Assembly: GCA_964585895.1 (NCBI GenBank)
Contig: CAZPFP010000007.1
Coordinates: 1-20,631, forward strand
Reading direction: 5' to 3'
Source of the DNA: CAZPFP01 sp964585895
Lineage (GTDB): Bacteria > Patescibacteriota > Microgenomatia > PFEM01 > JAHIFH01
Length of the DNA stretch: 20,631 bases
Below the pieces are notes generated by a model that ran no database searches, had not been told where the DNA came from, and saw only the letters and a program-made list of their open reading frames with translations. How positions within the stretch are numbered: position 1 is the stretch's first letter; each line of letters starts with the position of its first letter. Positions 1-8,170 of this stretch are shown piece after piece. A program made the translations under genes and the position numbers.

Positions 1-91
1 GAGAAAAGAAAAACACTGGAAATAGTATAAAGGGTGTGTTTTTTGAGCTTTAACTTAAATGGATTTTTTCTTCTACCTCGAGCCATTTTCC

Positions 92-1507
92 TTAACGACG
101 TTGTCGCTTTCTCTTTGACTTTGATTTGACTAAACGAGTTTTACTAGGTATTTGGAGTCCCAGCCTAACCTGACCATTGGCCATAATTTCAATCGTATCG
201 TTTCTATCTGGGAGAATAATTTTCTCCTCTTTATAACCCATTCTTTGGGCTAAAAGGGCATATTGTTTCATTTGGCGAAAGGCCCCGCCAATAGGAATCA
301 GATATTCAGATCGAGCTAAAGCTATCATCAATGATAGTTCCGCCTGGGCTGCGTGTCCGGAAACATGAAGGTCGTCCAGAATATCTGAATAAGAAACGGT
401 TGCTCCCAAGCGAGACAAATTATCTACCAGTTTATGGATGGCCGATTGAGTGCCGGGAATGTAATCAGGCGAAGAGAAAATCACTTTGTCACCAGGTCTA
501 ATTTGAACTTCCCTGAACTCGCCAGCGGTAATTCTTTCTAAAGCCGAACCTCTTTGAGCCTGACTACCAGCCACAAACAAGCTAATCTTTTCTCTGGGTA
601 AACTGTTGATTCTTTTCGTGGGCACCATCACTCCTTTGGGAATTTTCAAATAACCCAAGCGGGTGGCAATTTTAAAAATCTTCTCGATCGATCGGCCTAC
701 CAAAGCCACTTGGCGTCCATACTTAACTGAAACGTTTAAAGCCTGTTGCCAACGAGAAACATTGGAGGAAATGGTGGTGATGAAAACTTTCCCCCGGCAA
801 TCACGAATTTCCCTTTCCAAAGAGTCCTCAACCATTGACTCGGAAAGCGTATAGCCAGCTTTTTCACTTCTTAAACAATCAGATAACATACAAACAACGC
901 CTCGGTTTCCAACGGTGGCTAGTTTACTGACATCAGAAATTGAACCCATCACCGGTGTCCAGTCAAATTTAAAATCACTAATATGAAGAATCGTGCCCAG
1001 AGGAGTGCCGATGGCTATCCCAAAAGTATCAGGGATTGAATGAGTCAAATAAATAAATTCACGATTAAAACGACCTAAGCTAACTTTTGCTCGAGAGTCA
1101 ATAAGATTAATTTTAGCTTCTATACGATATTCTTTAAGTTTTTCCTTAATTAGAGCCGTGGTTAACCGTGAAGAGTAAATGGGAATCTGGCGATTAAGTT
1201 TTGGCAAAACAAAAGGTAAACCGCCATAATGGTCCTCATGACCGTGAGTAATCACGATTCCTTGAATCTTCTCTCGGTTTTTGACTAAATAGTCAACATT
1301 GGCCACTAACAAGTCACCTTCGGCTGATTCTTCATCAGGAAAACCAATTCCGCAATCAACCACCAAAATCTGATTCTTATATTCATAAGCAAAAAGATTT
1401 TGGGTCACTTTTCCCCAACCACCTAAGGAGATTATCTTCAGGTTTTCTTGGTTTTTATTTACTTGCCCATCGGTAGGCATGGTTTTTTTTCGTTCAAAAA
1501 ATTTCAT
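92..1507 (-). CDS. rnj: RNase J-like metallo-beta-lactamase/beta-CASP ribonuclease, short form
   Basis: Probable 5'-exo/endoribonuclease of mRNA decay and rRNA maturation, acting in the cytoplasm. The 471-aa protein has the metallo-beta-lactamase signature HGHEDH (H88, H90, D92, H93), a downstream metal His in THSIPD (H156) and Asp in DFKFD (D178), followed by the beta-CASP region and motif HVSGH (H385). RNase J is usually about 550 aa. This one stops soon after the catalytic core with a basic tail (KSKSKRKRQRR), so the C-terminal domain is missing. The segment that normally reads PVHGEYR, with the last metal-binding His, reads PIGGAFR here (405-411). It is the last gene of the cluster: its ATG overlaps the upstream glycosylase stop by one base (TGATG), implying translational coupling. 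Family assignment is firm; full activity is not, given the missing His. Confidence 0.88.
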   Translation of the reverse strand: MKFFERKKTMPTDGQVNKNQENLKIISLGGWGKVTQNLFAYEYKNQILVVDCGIGFPDEESAEGDLLVANVDYLVKNREKIQGIVITHGHEDHYGGLPFVLPKLNRQIPIYSSRLTTALIKEKLKEYRIEAKINLIDSRAKVSLGRFNREFIYLTHSIPDTFGIAIGTPLGTILHISDFKFDWTPVMGSISDVSKLATVGNRGVVCMLSDCLRSEKAGYTLSESMVEDSLEREIRDCRGKVFITTISSNVSRWQQALNVSVKYGRQVALVGRSIEKIFKIATRLGYLKIPKGVMVPTKRINSLPREKISLFVAGSQAQRGSALERITAGEFREVQIRPGDKVIFSSPDYIPGTQSAIHKLVDNLSRLGATVSYSDILDDLHVSGHAAQAELSLMIALARSEYLIPIGGAFRQMKQYALLAQRMGYKEEKIILPDRNDTIEIMANGQVRLGLQIPSKTRLVKSKSKRKRQRR

Positions 1508-2130
1508 CAGATTAATTTCATCTGTTTATCTTCTATCTTTTCTTCGACAATTTCTTCTTTCGGTTCTCCTTCAAGAAACATTTTTATCTTTTGAAAATCT
1601 TTTTTTATTTCCTCCATTATTCTACCACTTCTTAAAGCCGCGGCGGGATGATACATAGGAATAACTATATATCTTTCGCCTAAAAAATCAACGTATCTTG
1701 CCTGACCATGAATCTGAGAAATTTTCTCATTGGGAAGAAATTTATTCATCGAAAATCTGCCTAAAGTTACAATCATCTTTGGTTCAATTATCTGAATTTG
1801 TCCATCTAAAAAAGGACGACAGGCTTCAATTTCTTCAGGTAAAGGGTCGCGGTTATCTGGCGCTCGATGCTTGACCACATTGCCAATAAAAACTTCTTTT
1901 CTCTCTAGTTTAATTGATTGAAGCAGCTTATCTAAAAGTTTGCCGGCGGCACCAACAAAAGGTAAACCTTGTTGGTCTTCATGATAACCGGGCCCCTCTC
2001 CCACAAACATCACTTCAGCATCTGGATTACCATCGCCAGGCACGGGTTTATTGGCTCTTTTATACAAATCACAGCGGGTACATTCTGCCACCCGCCCTGC
2101 AATTTCATTTAATTTTTCGTCTTTAGTCAT
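1507..2130 (-). CDS. Family 4-type uracil-DNA glycosylase, Fe-S
   Basis: Base-excision repair enzyme that removes uracil from DNA. In the 207-aa protein, motif A is GEGPGYHED (44-52), motif B is HPAAAL (161-166), and N84 lies in GNVVK. The N-terminal CTRC (C17, C20) and C104 (EACRPFL) fit the 4Fe-4S cluster of family 4 enzymes. The usual third cysteine, in the segment normally read NVVKCRPP, is His88 (NVVKHRAP), so the cluster would have three Cys and one His. A charged C-terminal extension after about residue 185 (EEIVEEKIEDKQ) is not part of the fold. The gene lies between a Lon-like ATPase gene and the RNase J gene, overlapping the latter by one base. No Shine-Dalgarno precedes the ATG; instead a hairpin sits 9 nt upstream. 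UdgX is a less likely alternative because its KRRIH loop is absent. Confidence 0.88.
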   Translation of the reverse strand: MTKDEKLNEIAGRVAECTRCDLYKRANKPVPGDGNPDAEVMFVGEGPGYHEDQQGLPFVGAAGKLLDKLLQSIKLERKEVFIGNVVKHRAPDNRDPLPEEIEACRPFLDGQIQIIEPKMIVTLGRFSMNKFLPNEKISQIHGQARYVDFLGERYIVIPMYHPAAALRSGRIMEEIKKDFQKIKMFLEGEPKEEIVEEKIEDKQMKLI

Positions 2131-2139
2131 TTAAAATCA

Positions 2140-2166
2140 CTTGGTGATTCCTTCGGAATTACCAAG
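2140..2166 (-). promoter_or_regulatory. Hairpin spanning the end of the Lon-like gene, just upstream of the glycosylase start
   Basis: CTTGGT..ACCAAG arms extend to a 12-bp stem with one G-T pair and a 3-nt loop. It contains the stop codon of the upstream AAA gene (2159-2161) and ends 9 nt before the glycosylase ATG. Only a short T run (TGATTTT) follows on the transcribed strand. It could be a weak terminator, an RNA-processing or stability element, or a translational control site. The structure is seen directly; the role is inferred. Confidence 0.5.
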
Positions 2167-3241
2167 TAGGGAGAAACTCCTTCATATTTTCAGTGGTAAT
2201 CTGAAATCTCTTACCCTTTCCCTGGACAATCATTTTCGCTACCTTACGACAAATACCATTAATCGTTCTCTGTAGAGTTCGAACCCCGGCGTCATAACCT
2301 AAAGGTCTAACAATTTTGGGCCAAACATTATCGTCAATCTTAAGCGCCTCTTTCTCCAAACCAGCTTCCTCCATGGTTCTTGGCAAGACATAATCCTTAC
2401 CAATGGTGATTTTTTCCTCATCAGTATAAGAAGGCATCTGAATTGGCTCTAATCTGTCCATTACTGCTACGGAAATATTGCTGGTATTATTACAAGTGGC
2501 AATAAATAATACCTCCGAAAGGTCAATAGGATAGTCAACATAGTGATCGCGAAAAGCCATGTTTTGCTCTGGGTCAAGCAACTCTACTAAAACCCCCATA
2601 ATACTGGCTCTACCCTCTTCAGTCACCCGATCAATCTCGTCAAGCAGAACCACCGGATTTTTCGTTCCCGTTCGCCGCAAAGCTTTAATAACTAAGCCCG
2701 GTTCGGCATCAGGTCGAATCCGCGACTGACCTCTTAAATCAAGCGGGTCACCCAAACCGCCAAAAGGGACTCGGGCAAATTTTCTTTCCATTGCTTCGGC
2801 AATTGAATAGGCAATAGTTGTTTTTCCAGTCCCCACTAAACCAACGAAAAGAAGCATTGGTGCCCTCATAAACTTCATAATTCCTTCTTCTTTAGCTTGA
2901 CTTTCTTGCTGTCTCTCTTTTTTCAGTTTCAAGACGGCCATATACTCCAAAATTCTTTCCTTTGTTTCTTCTAAACCATAATGATTTCTGTCTAAAACGC
3001 CCTTGGCTACTTTTAAATCAAGTCTATCTTCACTTCTTTTATCCCAGGGCATAGCCGTTATCCAATCAATATAATGAGCCACTCGCTCATACTCGGTTGA
3101 ATACTCGCCATGTTTAATCATTCGTGATAAACGCTCAACCAAACGAAGACATTTTTCTTTTAGCTCAGGAGGAAGACGAGTGGCATCAATCTTTTTTTCT
3201 AGTTCAATAATTTCTTTAAACAGGGCAGTTTTTTCAGGCAT
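2159..3241 (-). CDS. Lon-type AAA+ ATPase without protease domain
   Basis: 360 aa matching the part of Lon from the helical segment before the ATPase (EYERVAHYIDWITAMPW, 50-66) through the AAA+ module. Visible motifs are Walker A GLVGTGKT (134-141), Walker B VVLLDEID (197-204), sensor-1 Asn (N251), an Arg in MDRLEPI (R263) and sensor-2 Arg in GVRTLQR (R321). The chain ends at FLPTW just after the alpha subdomain. There is neither the N-terminal substrate domain nor the Ser-Lys peptidase domain of Lon (about 800 aa), and no peptidase ORF follows. By alignment from memory, the aromatic pore-loop segment of Lon (RRTYIG) reads SRIRPD (173-178) here, suggesting it does not thread substrates like Lon. 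It lies 46 nt after pnp with no clear promoter or Shine-Dalgarno, so is probably read with pnp. Function is not known; a remodelling ATPase is a guess. Confidence 0.85.
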   Translation of the reverse strand: MPEKTALFKEIIELEKKIDATRLPPELKEKCLRLVERLSRMIKHGEYSTEYERVAHYIDWITAMPWDKRSEDRLDLKVAKGVLDRNHYGLEETKERILEYMAVLKLKKERQQESQAKEEGIMKFMRAPMLLFVGLVGTGKTTIAYSIAEAMERKFARVPFGGLGDPLDLRGQSRIRPDAEPGLVIKALRRTGTKNPVVLLDEIDRVTEEGRASIMGVLVELLDPEQNMAFRDHYVDYPIDLSEVLFIATCNNTSNISVAVMDRLEPIQMPSYTDEEKITIGKDYVLPRTMEEAGLEKEALKIDDNVWPKIVRPLGYDAGVRTLQRTINGICRKVAKMIVQGKGKRFQITTENMKEFLPTW

Positions 3242-3287
3242 AGTGATGGTAATAGCTTAACAAAATAGTGATTTTAAAACAAGGAGG

Positions 3288-5456
3288 CTAACGGCGGCGA
3301 AAAGGACGTCGCTTATCAGATCGGGAGGTTGGACGACTCTGAAAAGGTTGGCGTTGATCAGACTGCTCTCCTAGCTTTTGCTCCATTATCATCGTCAAAC
3401 CAATCCGCCCCCGATCATCAATCTCATGCACTTTAACTTTAACTTTGTCACCAATTTTAACTATTTCGCTTGGGTCTTTGACAAATTGATTTGACATCCT
3501 GGAAACATGAACTAACCCATCCTTGCCTGGCATAATTTCCACAAAAGCACCAAAAGGTTGAATTCGCTTTACCTCTCCCTCAAAGATTTCCCCTACTTCC
3601 ACTTCTCGGGTTAATCCCTCAATCTTGGCCACGGCTTGCTCAACCGCTTGTTTATCAGGTGCTGAAACATTAATTGTCCCGTCATCTTCTACATCAATCG
3701 CCGCGCCTGTCTCTTTAATCAATTCCTTAATTATCCGTCCGCCTGGTCCAATCACTTCGCCAATTTTATCAACCGGAATGTGAAGAAGTTTAATCTTAGG
3801 AGCAAACTTAGAGATTTGGGCCCTGGAAGCAGGAAGAACAGTCATCATCCTTTTAAGAATCGCTAGACGCCCCTTTCTAGCCTGAGCGACCGCTTTTTTC
3901 AATAAAATTAAATCAACACCATGATTTTTAACATCCATTTGAACACTGGTCATTCCTTTTTCCGTTCCCGCTAGTTTGAAATCCATATCGCCGTTAAAAT
4001 CCTCCAAACCGAGAATATCAGTAAGAATTACCTGCTTTCCACCTTCATCTATTAATCCTATGGAAACACCGGCTACTGGTGCTTTAATAGGCACACCTGC
4101 ATCCATTAAAGAAAGGGTTGAACCGCAGACCGAGGCCATCGAAGTTGAACCATTAGAAGACATTACTTCAGAAACCACTCTAATCGTGTAGGGAAATTTT
4201 TCCTCGGTCGGTATCACTCCCAACAATGCCTTTTCGGCTAAAGCTCCATGACCTACTTCCCGACGTTTAGGCCAACCAATACGACCGGTTTCTCCTATAG
4301 AAAAGGGTGGCATGTAGTAATGATGAATGTAGCGCTTGGTTTCTTCACCCTCCATACCTTCAATCAATTGCTCTAAAGAGGGCGAACCAAGGGTAACGAC
4401 CGTCAAAACTTGAGTCTGGCCGCGTTTAAACATAGCCGAACCATGAGTCCGGGGCAAAAGACCGACCTCAATCTCAATCGGTCTAATCTCCTCAACTTTA
4501 CGCCCATCAACTCGTTTGCCCTTCTCGACAACTTGCTCTCTTAGCTTTTTCTTGACCAAATCATCAACAATTTGATTAATTTCTCTCCTCTTTTCCTCTT
4601 CATACTTTTCTGCCAAAGCCTCTTTAATCTCACCAATCACTTCTCCAGCTTCATTTTTAGCCATAGCAGCCAAAATATTATCAATCTGTTTAAGAACATC
4701 TTTGGTAACATTTTTAACTAATTGTGCCTCAATCTTTTTCTTTTCCACTATTTGTTTCTTCTGACCTGCTTTTTCAACCAGCGCTTTAATTAATTGAATC
4801 ACCTCTTTATTTTCTTTTTGGGCCACTTCAATTGCCTGAAGTAGAATTTCCTCAGGAACTTCTTGAGCTTCACCTTCAATCATTATTGACTTTCCTTCCG
4901 GACCAGCTACAATCAAATTCATAATCGAATAATCTAAATCTTGATAAATGGGATTAACAACAAAAGAGCCTTCACCGTCTTTGGGCACATAGCCAATTCT
5001 CATCGCTCCAACTGGTCCCTGCCAGGGAATATCGGAAATGGCCAAAGCAGCGCTGGTTGCCCAAACGGCCGGTATGTCCGGATCATTTTCACCGTCAACC
5101 GAAAGAACAGTGATAATTACCTGAATCTCATTTCGATAATCCTTTGGAAATAGGGGACGAACGGAACGGTCAATTAATCGAGCCGTTAAAACCGCTTCTT
5201 CGGAAGGACGCCCCTCTCTTTTAACCCAACGTGAACCTTTAATCCGTCCGCCGGCATAAAGCCGCTCAATATATTCAACATAGAGAGGAAGATAATCAAG
5301 CCCCTCTTGGGATTCAGCAGAAACAACTGTTGCTAAAACCATGGTATCGCCATAACGAGCCAAGACGGCAGCGTTGGCTTGTTCGGCCAAACAACCGGTT
5401 TCTAAGGTTAATTTTTTGTTGCCAATCTCAGTTGATTGGGAAATTTTCTTTATCAT
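3288..5456 (-). CDS. pnp: Polyribonucleotide nucleotidyltransferase (PNPase)
   Basis: Phosphorolytic 3'-5' exoribonuclease of RNA decay. The 722 aa contain two RNase PH-like domains (about 1-220 and 310-540) joined by a helical linker, a KH domain with GPGG at 570-573 and an S1 domain (about 623-690). Catalytic acidic residues are visible in ILGLEDFNGDMDF (D486, D490, D492), and the SSNGSTSMASVCG segment (433-445) is conserved. A short basic tail rich in Arg and Ser ends the protein. It starts 6 nt after rpsO, the classic rpsO-pnp pairing, with no Shine-Dalgarno in the gap, so coupled translation is likely. With the RNase J gene three genes downstream, this operon encodes two major RNA-decay enzymes. 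Length and motifs are normal. Confidence 0.98.
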   Translation of the reverse strand: MIKKISQSTEIGNKKLTLETGCLAEQANAAVLARYGDTMVLATVVSAESQEGLDYLPLYVEYIERLYAGGRIKGSRWVKREGRPSEEAVLTARLIDRSVRPLFPKDYRNEIQVIITVLSVDGENDPDIPAVWATSAALAISDIPWQGPVGAMRIGYVPKDGEGSFVVNPIYQDLDYSIMNLIVAGPEGKSIMIEGEAQEVPEEILLQAIEVAQKENKEVIQLIKALVEKAGQKKQIVEKKKIEAQLVKNVTKDVLKQIDNILAAMAKNEAGEVIGEIKEALAEKYEEEKRREINQIVDDLVKKKLREQVVEKGKRVDGRKVEEIRPIEIEVGLLPRTHGSAMFKRGQTQVLTVVTLGSPSLEQLIEGMEGEETKRYIHHYYMPPFSIGETGRIGWPKRREVGHGALAEKALLGVIPTEEKFPYTIRVVSEVMSSNGSTSMASVCGSTLSLMDAGVPIKAPVAGVSIGLIDEGGKQVILTDILGLEDFNGDMDFKLAGTEKGMTSVQMDVKNHGVDLILLKKAVAQARKGRLAILKRMMTVLPASRAQISKFAPKIKLLHIPVDKIGEVIGPGGRIIKELIKETGAAIDVEDDGTINVSAPDKQAVEQAVAKIEGLTREVEVGEIFEGEVKRIQPFGAFVEIMPGKDGLVHVSRMSNQFVKDPSEIVKIGDKVKVKVHEIDDRGRIGLTMIMEQKLGEQSDQRQPFQSRPTSRSDKRRPFRRR

Positions 5457-5462
5457 CAGAAG

Positions 5463-5732
5463 CTATTTAGACAGTTTTAAAGCGATGACTATCTTTTTGT
5501 AGCGCTTTTCGTCTTTTTTTAATAAATAAGCTAATAATCTTCTTCTTTTAGAGACTAAGGATAACAACCCTCGTCGTGAATGAACATCTTTTTTATGGTC
5601 TTTAAGATGCTTGGTCAATTTCTTAATTTTAGAAGTCAACAAAGCAATTTGGACCTCAGGCGAACCGGTGTCCTCTTTTGACTGGGCATACTTCTTAATA
5701 ATTTTCTTTTTTTCTTCAACCGTTAAAGCCAT
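5463..5732 (-). CDS. rpsO: 30S ribosomal protein S15
   Basis: Primary 16S rRNA-binding protein of the central domain of the small subunit. 89 aa, full length, with the family pattern: KKIIKKYAQSKEDTGSPEVQ near the N terminus, then a Lys/Arg-rich helical stretch (HLKDHKKDVHSRRGLL) and a C-terminal RRRLLAYL segment. It is followed after 6 nt by pnp. A promoter (TTGTTA-17 bp-TAAAAT, extended TGC) lies so close that the mRNA would start only about 2-4 nt before the ATG. That leaves little room for the structured leader through which S15 represses itself in E. coli, so any such control here must work differently. Confidence 0.97.
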   Translation of the reverse strand: MALTVEEKKKIIKKYAQSKEDTGSPEVQIALLTSKIKKLTKHLKDHKKDVHSRRGLLSLVSKRRRLLAYLLKKDEKRYKKIVIALKLSK

Positions 5733-5741
5733 TAAGACTGT

Positions 5742-5770
5742 ATTTTAGCAAAGATGAATGGGATTAACAA
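5742..5770 (-). promoter_or_regulatory. Promoter of rpsO-pnp
   Basis: On the minus strand, -35 TTGTTA (5765-5770), 17-bp spacer, -10 TAAAAT (5742-5747) preceded by TGC, an extended -10. Only 9 nt separate the -10 box from the rpsO ATG, predicting a leaderless or nearly leaderless transcript. Confidence 0.6.
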
Positions 5771-5794
5771 GAGGCTAAGTTTTCATCAAAAGAG

Positions 5795-6697
5795 TTAAAC
5801 TCGGGTATCGCCTTTGTAAATCTTAGGTTCAAGCCAATCCGGCTTAGGTTCCTCTTTTTCTTCTTCCTTTTCCTTAACTGGCTCCTTCTGAGCCGAAACC
5901 TTGAGAGGCATTGGTTTTAAAGGCAGCTTATGTTTGATCCCTCTTCTTAAAGGCTTTCTTGTTTGTCTTCTGGCGCCTATCTTAAGACAAAAAGCAGCTG
6001 CTTCAAAAGTGCCTGACCCTACTTTGATTGAAGAAAATTGGTTAGTCGCCCGCCCAATTCCCAATAAAAGATTGGAACCAATATCTCCATCGGTTGGTAA
6101 TCTTAGTTGGGCAATTAAACTAGCCATTTCCTCGGAAAGCGAGGCAGAGATTGGATTAACCAAATTAACTTGCCCATATTGCTGATTGCGAGGGTTATTA
6201 TCAAAATTAATAATTTGGCTTTCTCCAAATAACTCTTGATTGTCTTGATGAATATCACCTAAAGTGTCTAACGAACTGGCACCAATGGTGAAAATTAAAT
6301 CCACTTTGCCGCCAGTATAAGAATACTCAACTTTTTCTGAATCCAAAGGCGGGTGACCAGCTTTAGGTTTAACCACCAGATTAAACTTGCCGCCTTCAAT
6401 GTTGTAGCTAACTTTTTCAATCGCATCCTCAATATAATCAAAGGAAATCGTCAAACTATCCTTACCGCCTTGAAAAGAATCCTTGATTTTATTCACTCCT
6501 ACCAAAGAAGAAAACTCAACCCTCATCTCTGTCGGACAACCGATTGTTACTGATTTTTTGGCTTTAACCAAAGAAAGGTAAAAACCTAAACCAGCTGCCA
6601 CCTTATCAAAACTGGGATTACGGGGTAAAGCAATAAAAATACTTTGGGCAGTGGCAAGAGCTGATTGAATTCGAGAAGTTTGATTTTGATTAACCAT
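5795..6697 (-). CDS. Degenerate DHH-family (NrnA-like) protein, predicted non-catalytic
   Basis: 300 aa. The layout follows a DHH phosphoesterase domain but the metal-binding motifs are all altered. The first motif (normally a His followed by NPDGDA) is RNPSFDKV (26-33). The Asp expected near 139-142 falls in TIGASS. The DHH motif itself is DNN in NFDNNPRN (164-171), followed by family-like YGQVNLVNP. The fourth Asp (TDTG in relatives) is RATN (216-219) in LLLGIGRATNQF. DHHA1 is absent; after residue 243 there is a Lys/Arg/Pro/Glu-rich tail. The position between infB and rpsO is where many bacteria keep rbfA, a DHH nrnA-like gene and truB, which supports descent from that gene. The start overlaps the infB stop by one base (TGATG). 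Homology is inferred from motif spacing; the function is unknown, perhaps RNA or nucleotide binding without hydrolysis. Confidence 0.75.
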   Translation of the reverse strand: MVNQNQTSRIQSALATAQSIFIALPRNPSFDKVAAGLGFYLSLVKAKKSVTIGCPTEMRVEFSSLVGVNKIKDSFQGGKDSLTISFDYIEDAIEKVSYNIEGGKFNLVVKPKAGHPPLDSEKVEYSYTGGKVDLIFTIGASSLDTLGDIHQDNQELFGESQIINFDNNPRNQQYGQVNLVNPISASLSEEMASLIAQLRLPTDGDIGSNLLLGIGRATNQFSSIKVGSGTFEAAAFCLKIGARRQTRKPLRRGIKHKLPLKPMPLKVSAQKEPVKEKEEEKEEPKPDWLEPKIYKGDTRV

Positions 6698-8145
6698 CAG
6701 TCTTCCACTTTTCTATAGGACAATAGCATATCTCCTATCTTAAAGTCAAGCGAGGGCGAAAGAATGGCGCCAAACTCTTCCCCAGCTTTTGCCCCTTTGA
6801 TTTTCGTTTTACCTGTTTTCATTGATTTAAACCGGCAATTGTCAATCAATTTCTCGCCCCGTTGTAAATGAAACTTATCCGTTTTCTTAACCTCACCCTC
6901 AGTCACCCGACAGCCAGCCACTCTCCTCTTATCAGCCTCAAATTCCTTAAGAACCTCCGCTTGACCAAGAATTTCCTCACCCGCAAACGGCTCCATAAAT
7001 TTCTTGACTTTCTCTTCAATCTCCTCAAAAAGCTTGTAAATCACTTGGTAGCTATTAATCTTTACTCCTTCAGTGGCGGCCAGTTTTTTTACTTTTGTCG
7101 AGGCCTTAACATTAAAAGCAATAATCTCTGCACCAGTAGTTTCCGCTAAAAGAACATCAGACCCATTGACTTCGCCCACACCAGAATCAATAATCTCTAC
7201 GTCTTTAGGTAAGCCCGCCAAAATCGCTTCCAAGCTCCCATTAACATCGGCTTTGATGATTAAATTCAACCTATCTTCTTCAGTTTTTTCTTTTTTCACC
7301 AAATCTGGTTTAGGTTGTTCTGTTGAAGAAGTGATGATTTCTTTGGTTCGTTTGACCAAACCACCAATCGGGGGTACGGTTTTAAAACCCAAAATCTCCA
7401 CTGGTTTACTAGGACCAGCTATTTTCACTAATTGACCATTTTCATCAAACATCGCTTTGACTTTAGCGAAAGCGCCATTAGCTTCAATCTTGTCACCAAT
7501 TAATAAGCTGCCTTTTTTCACTAAAAGCGTTGCTAAAGAACCCCGATGCTTATCTAGCTTGGACTCAATTACTACTGCTTCCAAATCAGCTTTGGAATCG
7601 CCCTTAATTTCTTCCATCTCTGCTAATAATAAAATCATTTCCAAGAGTTCACTAATGCCTTTGGCTGTTTTTGCTGAAACTGCCACGCTGACAATCTTTC
7701 CCCCTTTGTCCTCAACGGCAATCTCATTCTCCACCATCTCTTTCTTCACCCAGTCCAAATCAATATTAGGTTTATCAATTTTATTAATGGCAACTAAATA
7801 AGGAATTTTAGCTTTCTTAATGTATTTCAAGCTTTCCAAAGTCTGGGGTTTAACCCCTTCGTCGGCGGCCACCACTAAAACAGCCAAATCCGCCACCTTT
7901 GCTCCCCGAGAGCGCATTTCTGAGAAAGCGGCGTGTCCGGGTGTGTCAATAAAAGTAATCACACTACCATTGGTTTTTATTTGATAAGCACCAATGTGTT
8001 GAGTAATCCCGCCAAATTCTTTGGCAACAACGTTGGTTTTTCTTATTTGGTCAAGAAGGGTTGTTTTTCCGTGGTCAACATGGCCAAGGACAACCACCAC
8101 TGGTGGTCGTAAAAACTTCTGAGAAGCTGTTTTTCCTTTAGCCAT
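6697..8145 (-). CDS. infB: Translation initiation factor IF-2, minimal form
   Basis: GTPase that places initiator fMet-tRNA on the 30S subunit and promotes subunit joining. At 482 aa it starts almost directly with the G domain: G1 GHVDHGKT (21-28), GGITQHIGAY switch I (45-54), DTPGH (67-71), NKID (121-124) and a SAK G5 motif. Domains II and III follow, then the C-terminal tRNA-binding barrel. The long N-terminal region of E. coli IF-2 (890 aa) is absent. The gene starts 25 nt after nusA, with AAGGA only a few bases before the ATG, an unusually tight spacing. The last base of its stop codon region overlaps the next start. ylxR, normally between nusA and infB, and rbfA, normally after infB, are both absent. 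Confidence 0.96.
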   Translation of the reverse strand: MAKGKTASQKFLRPPVVVVLGHVDHGKTTLLDQIRKTNVVAKEFGGITQHIGAYQIKTNGSVITFIDTPGHAAFSEMRSRGAKVADLAVLVVAADEGVKPQTLESLKYIKKAKIPYLVAINKIDKPNIDLDWVKKEMVENEIAVEDKGGKIVSVAVSAKTAKGISELLEMILLLAEMEEIKGDSKADLEAVVIESKLDKHRGSLATLLVKKGSLLIGDKIEANGAFAKVKAMFDENGQLVKIAGPSKPVEILGFKTVPPIGGLVKRTKEIITSSTEQPKPDLVKKEKTEEDRLNLIIKADVNGSLEAILAGLPKDVEIIDSGVGEVNGSDVLLAETTGAEIIAFNVKASTKVKKLAATEGVKINSYQVIYKLFEEIEEKVKKFMEPFAGEEILGQAEVLKEFEADKRRVAGCRVTEGEVKKTDKFHLQRGEKLIDNCRFKSMKTGKTKIKGAKAGEEFGAILSPSLDFKIGDMLLSYRKVED

Positions 8146-8170
8146 ATTCCTTTTTTATCCCAAAAACGAC

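Noticed and set aside
1..91. Terminator after the RNase J gene
   Set aside because: The region is AT-rich with T runs, but no stem longer than about 4-6 bp with a T tract in the right place was found.
5792..5802. GAGTT/AACTC palindrome followed by TTTT after the degenerate DHH gene
   Set aside because: The 5-bp stem with a 1-nt loop is too small to be called a terminator.
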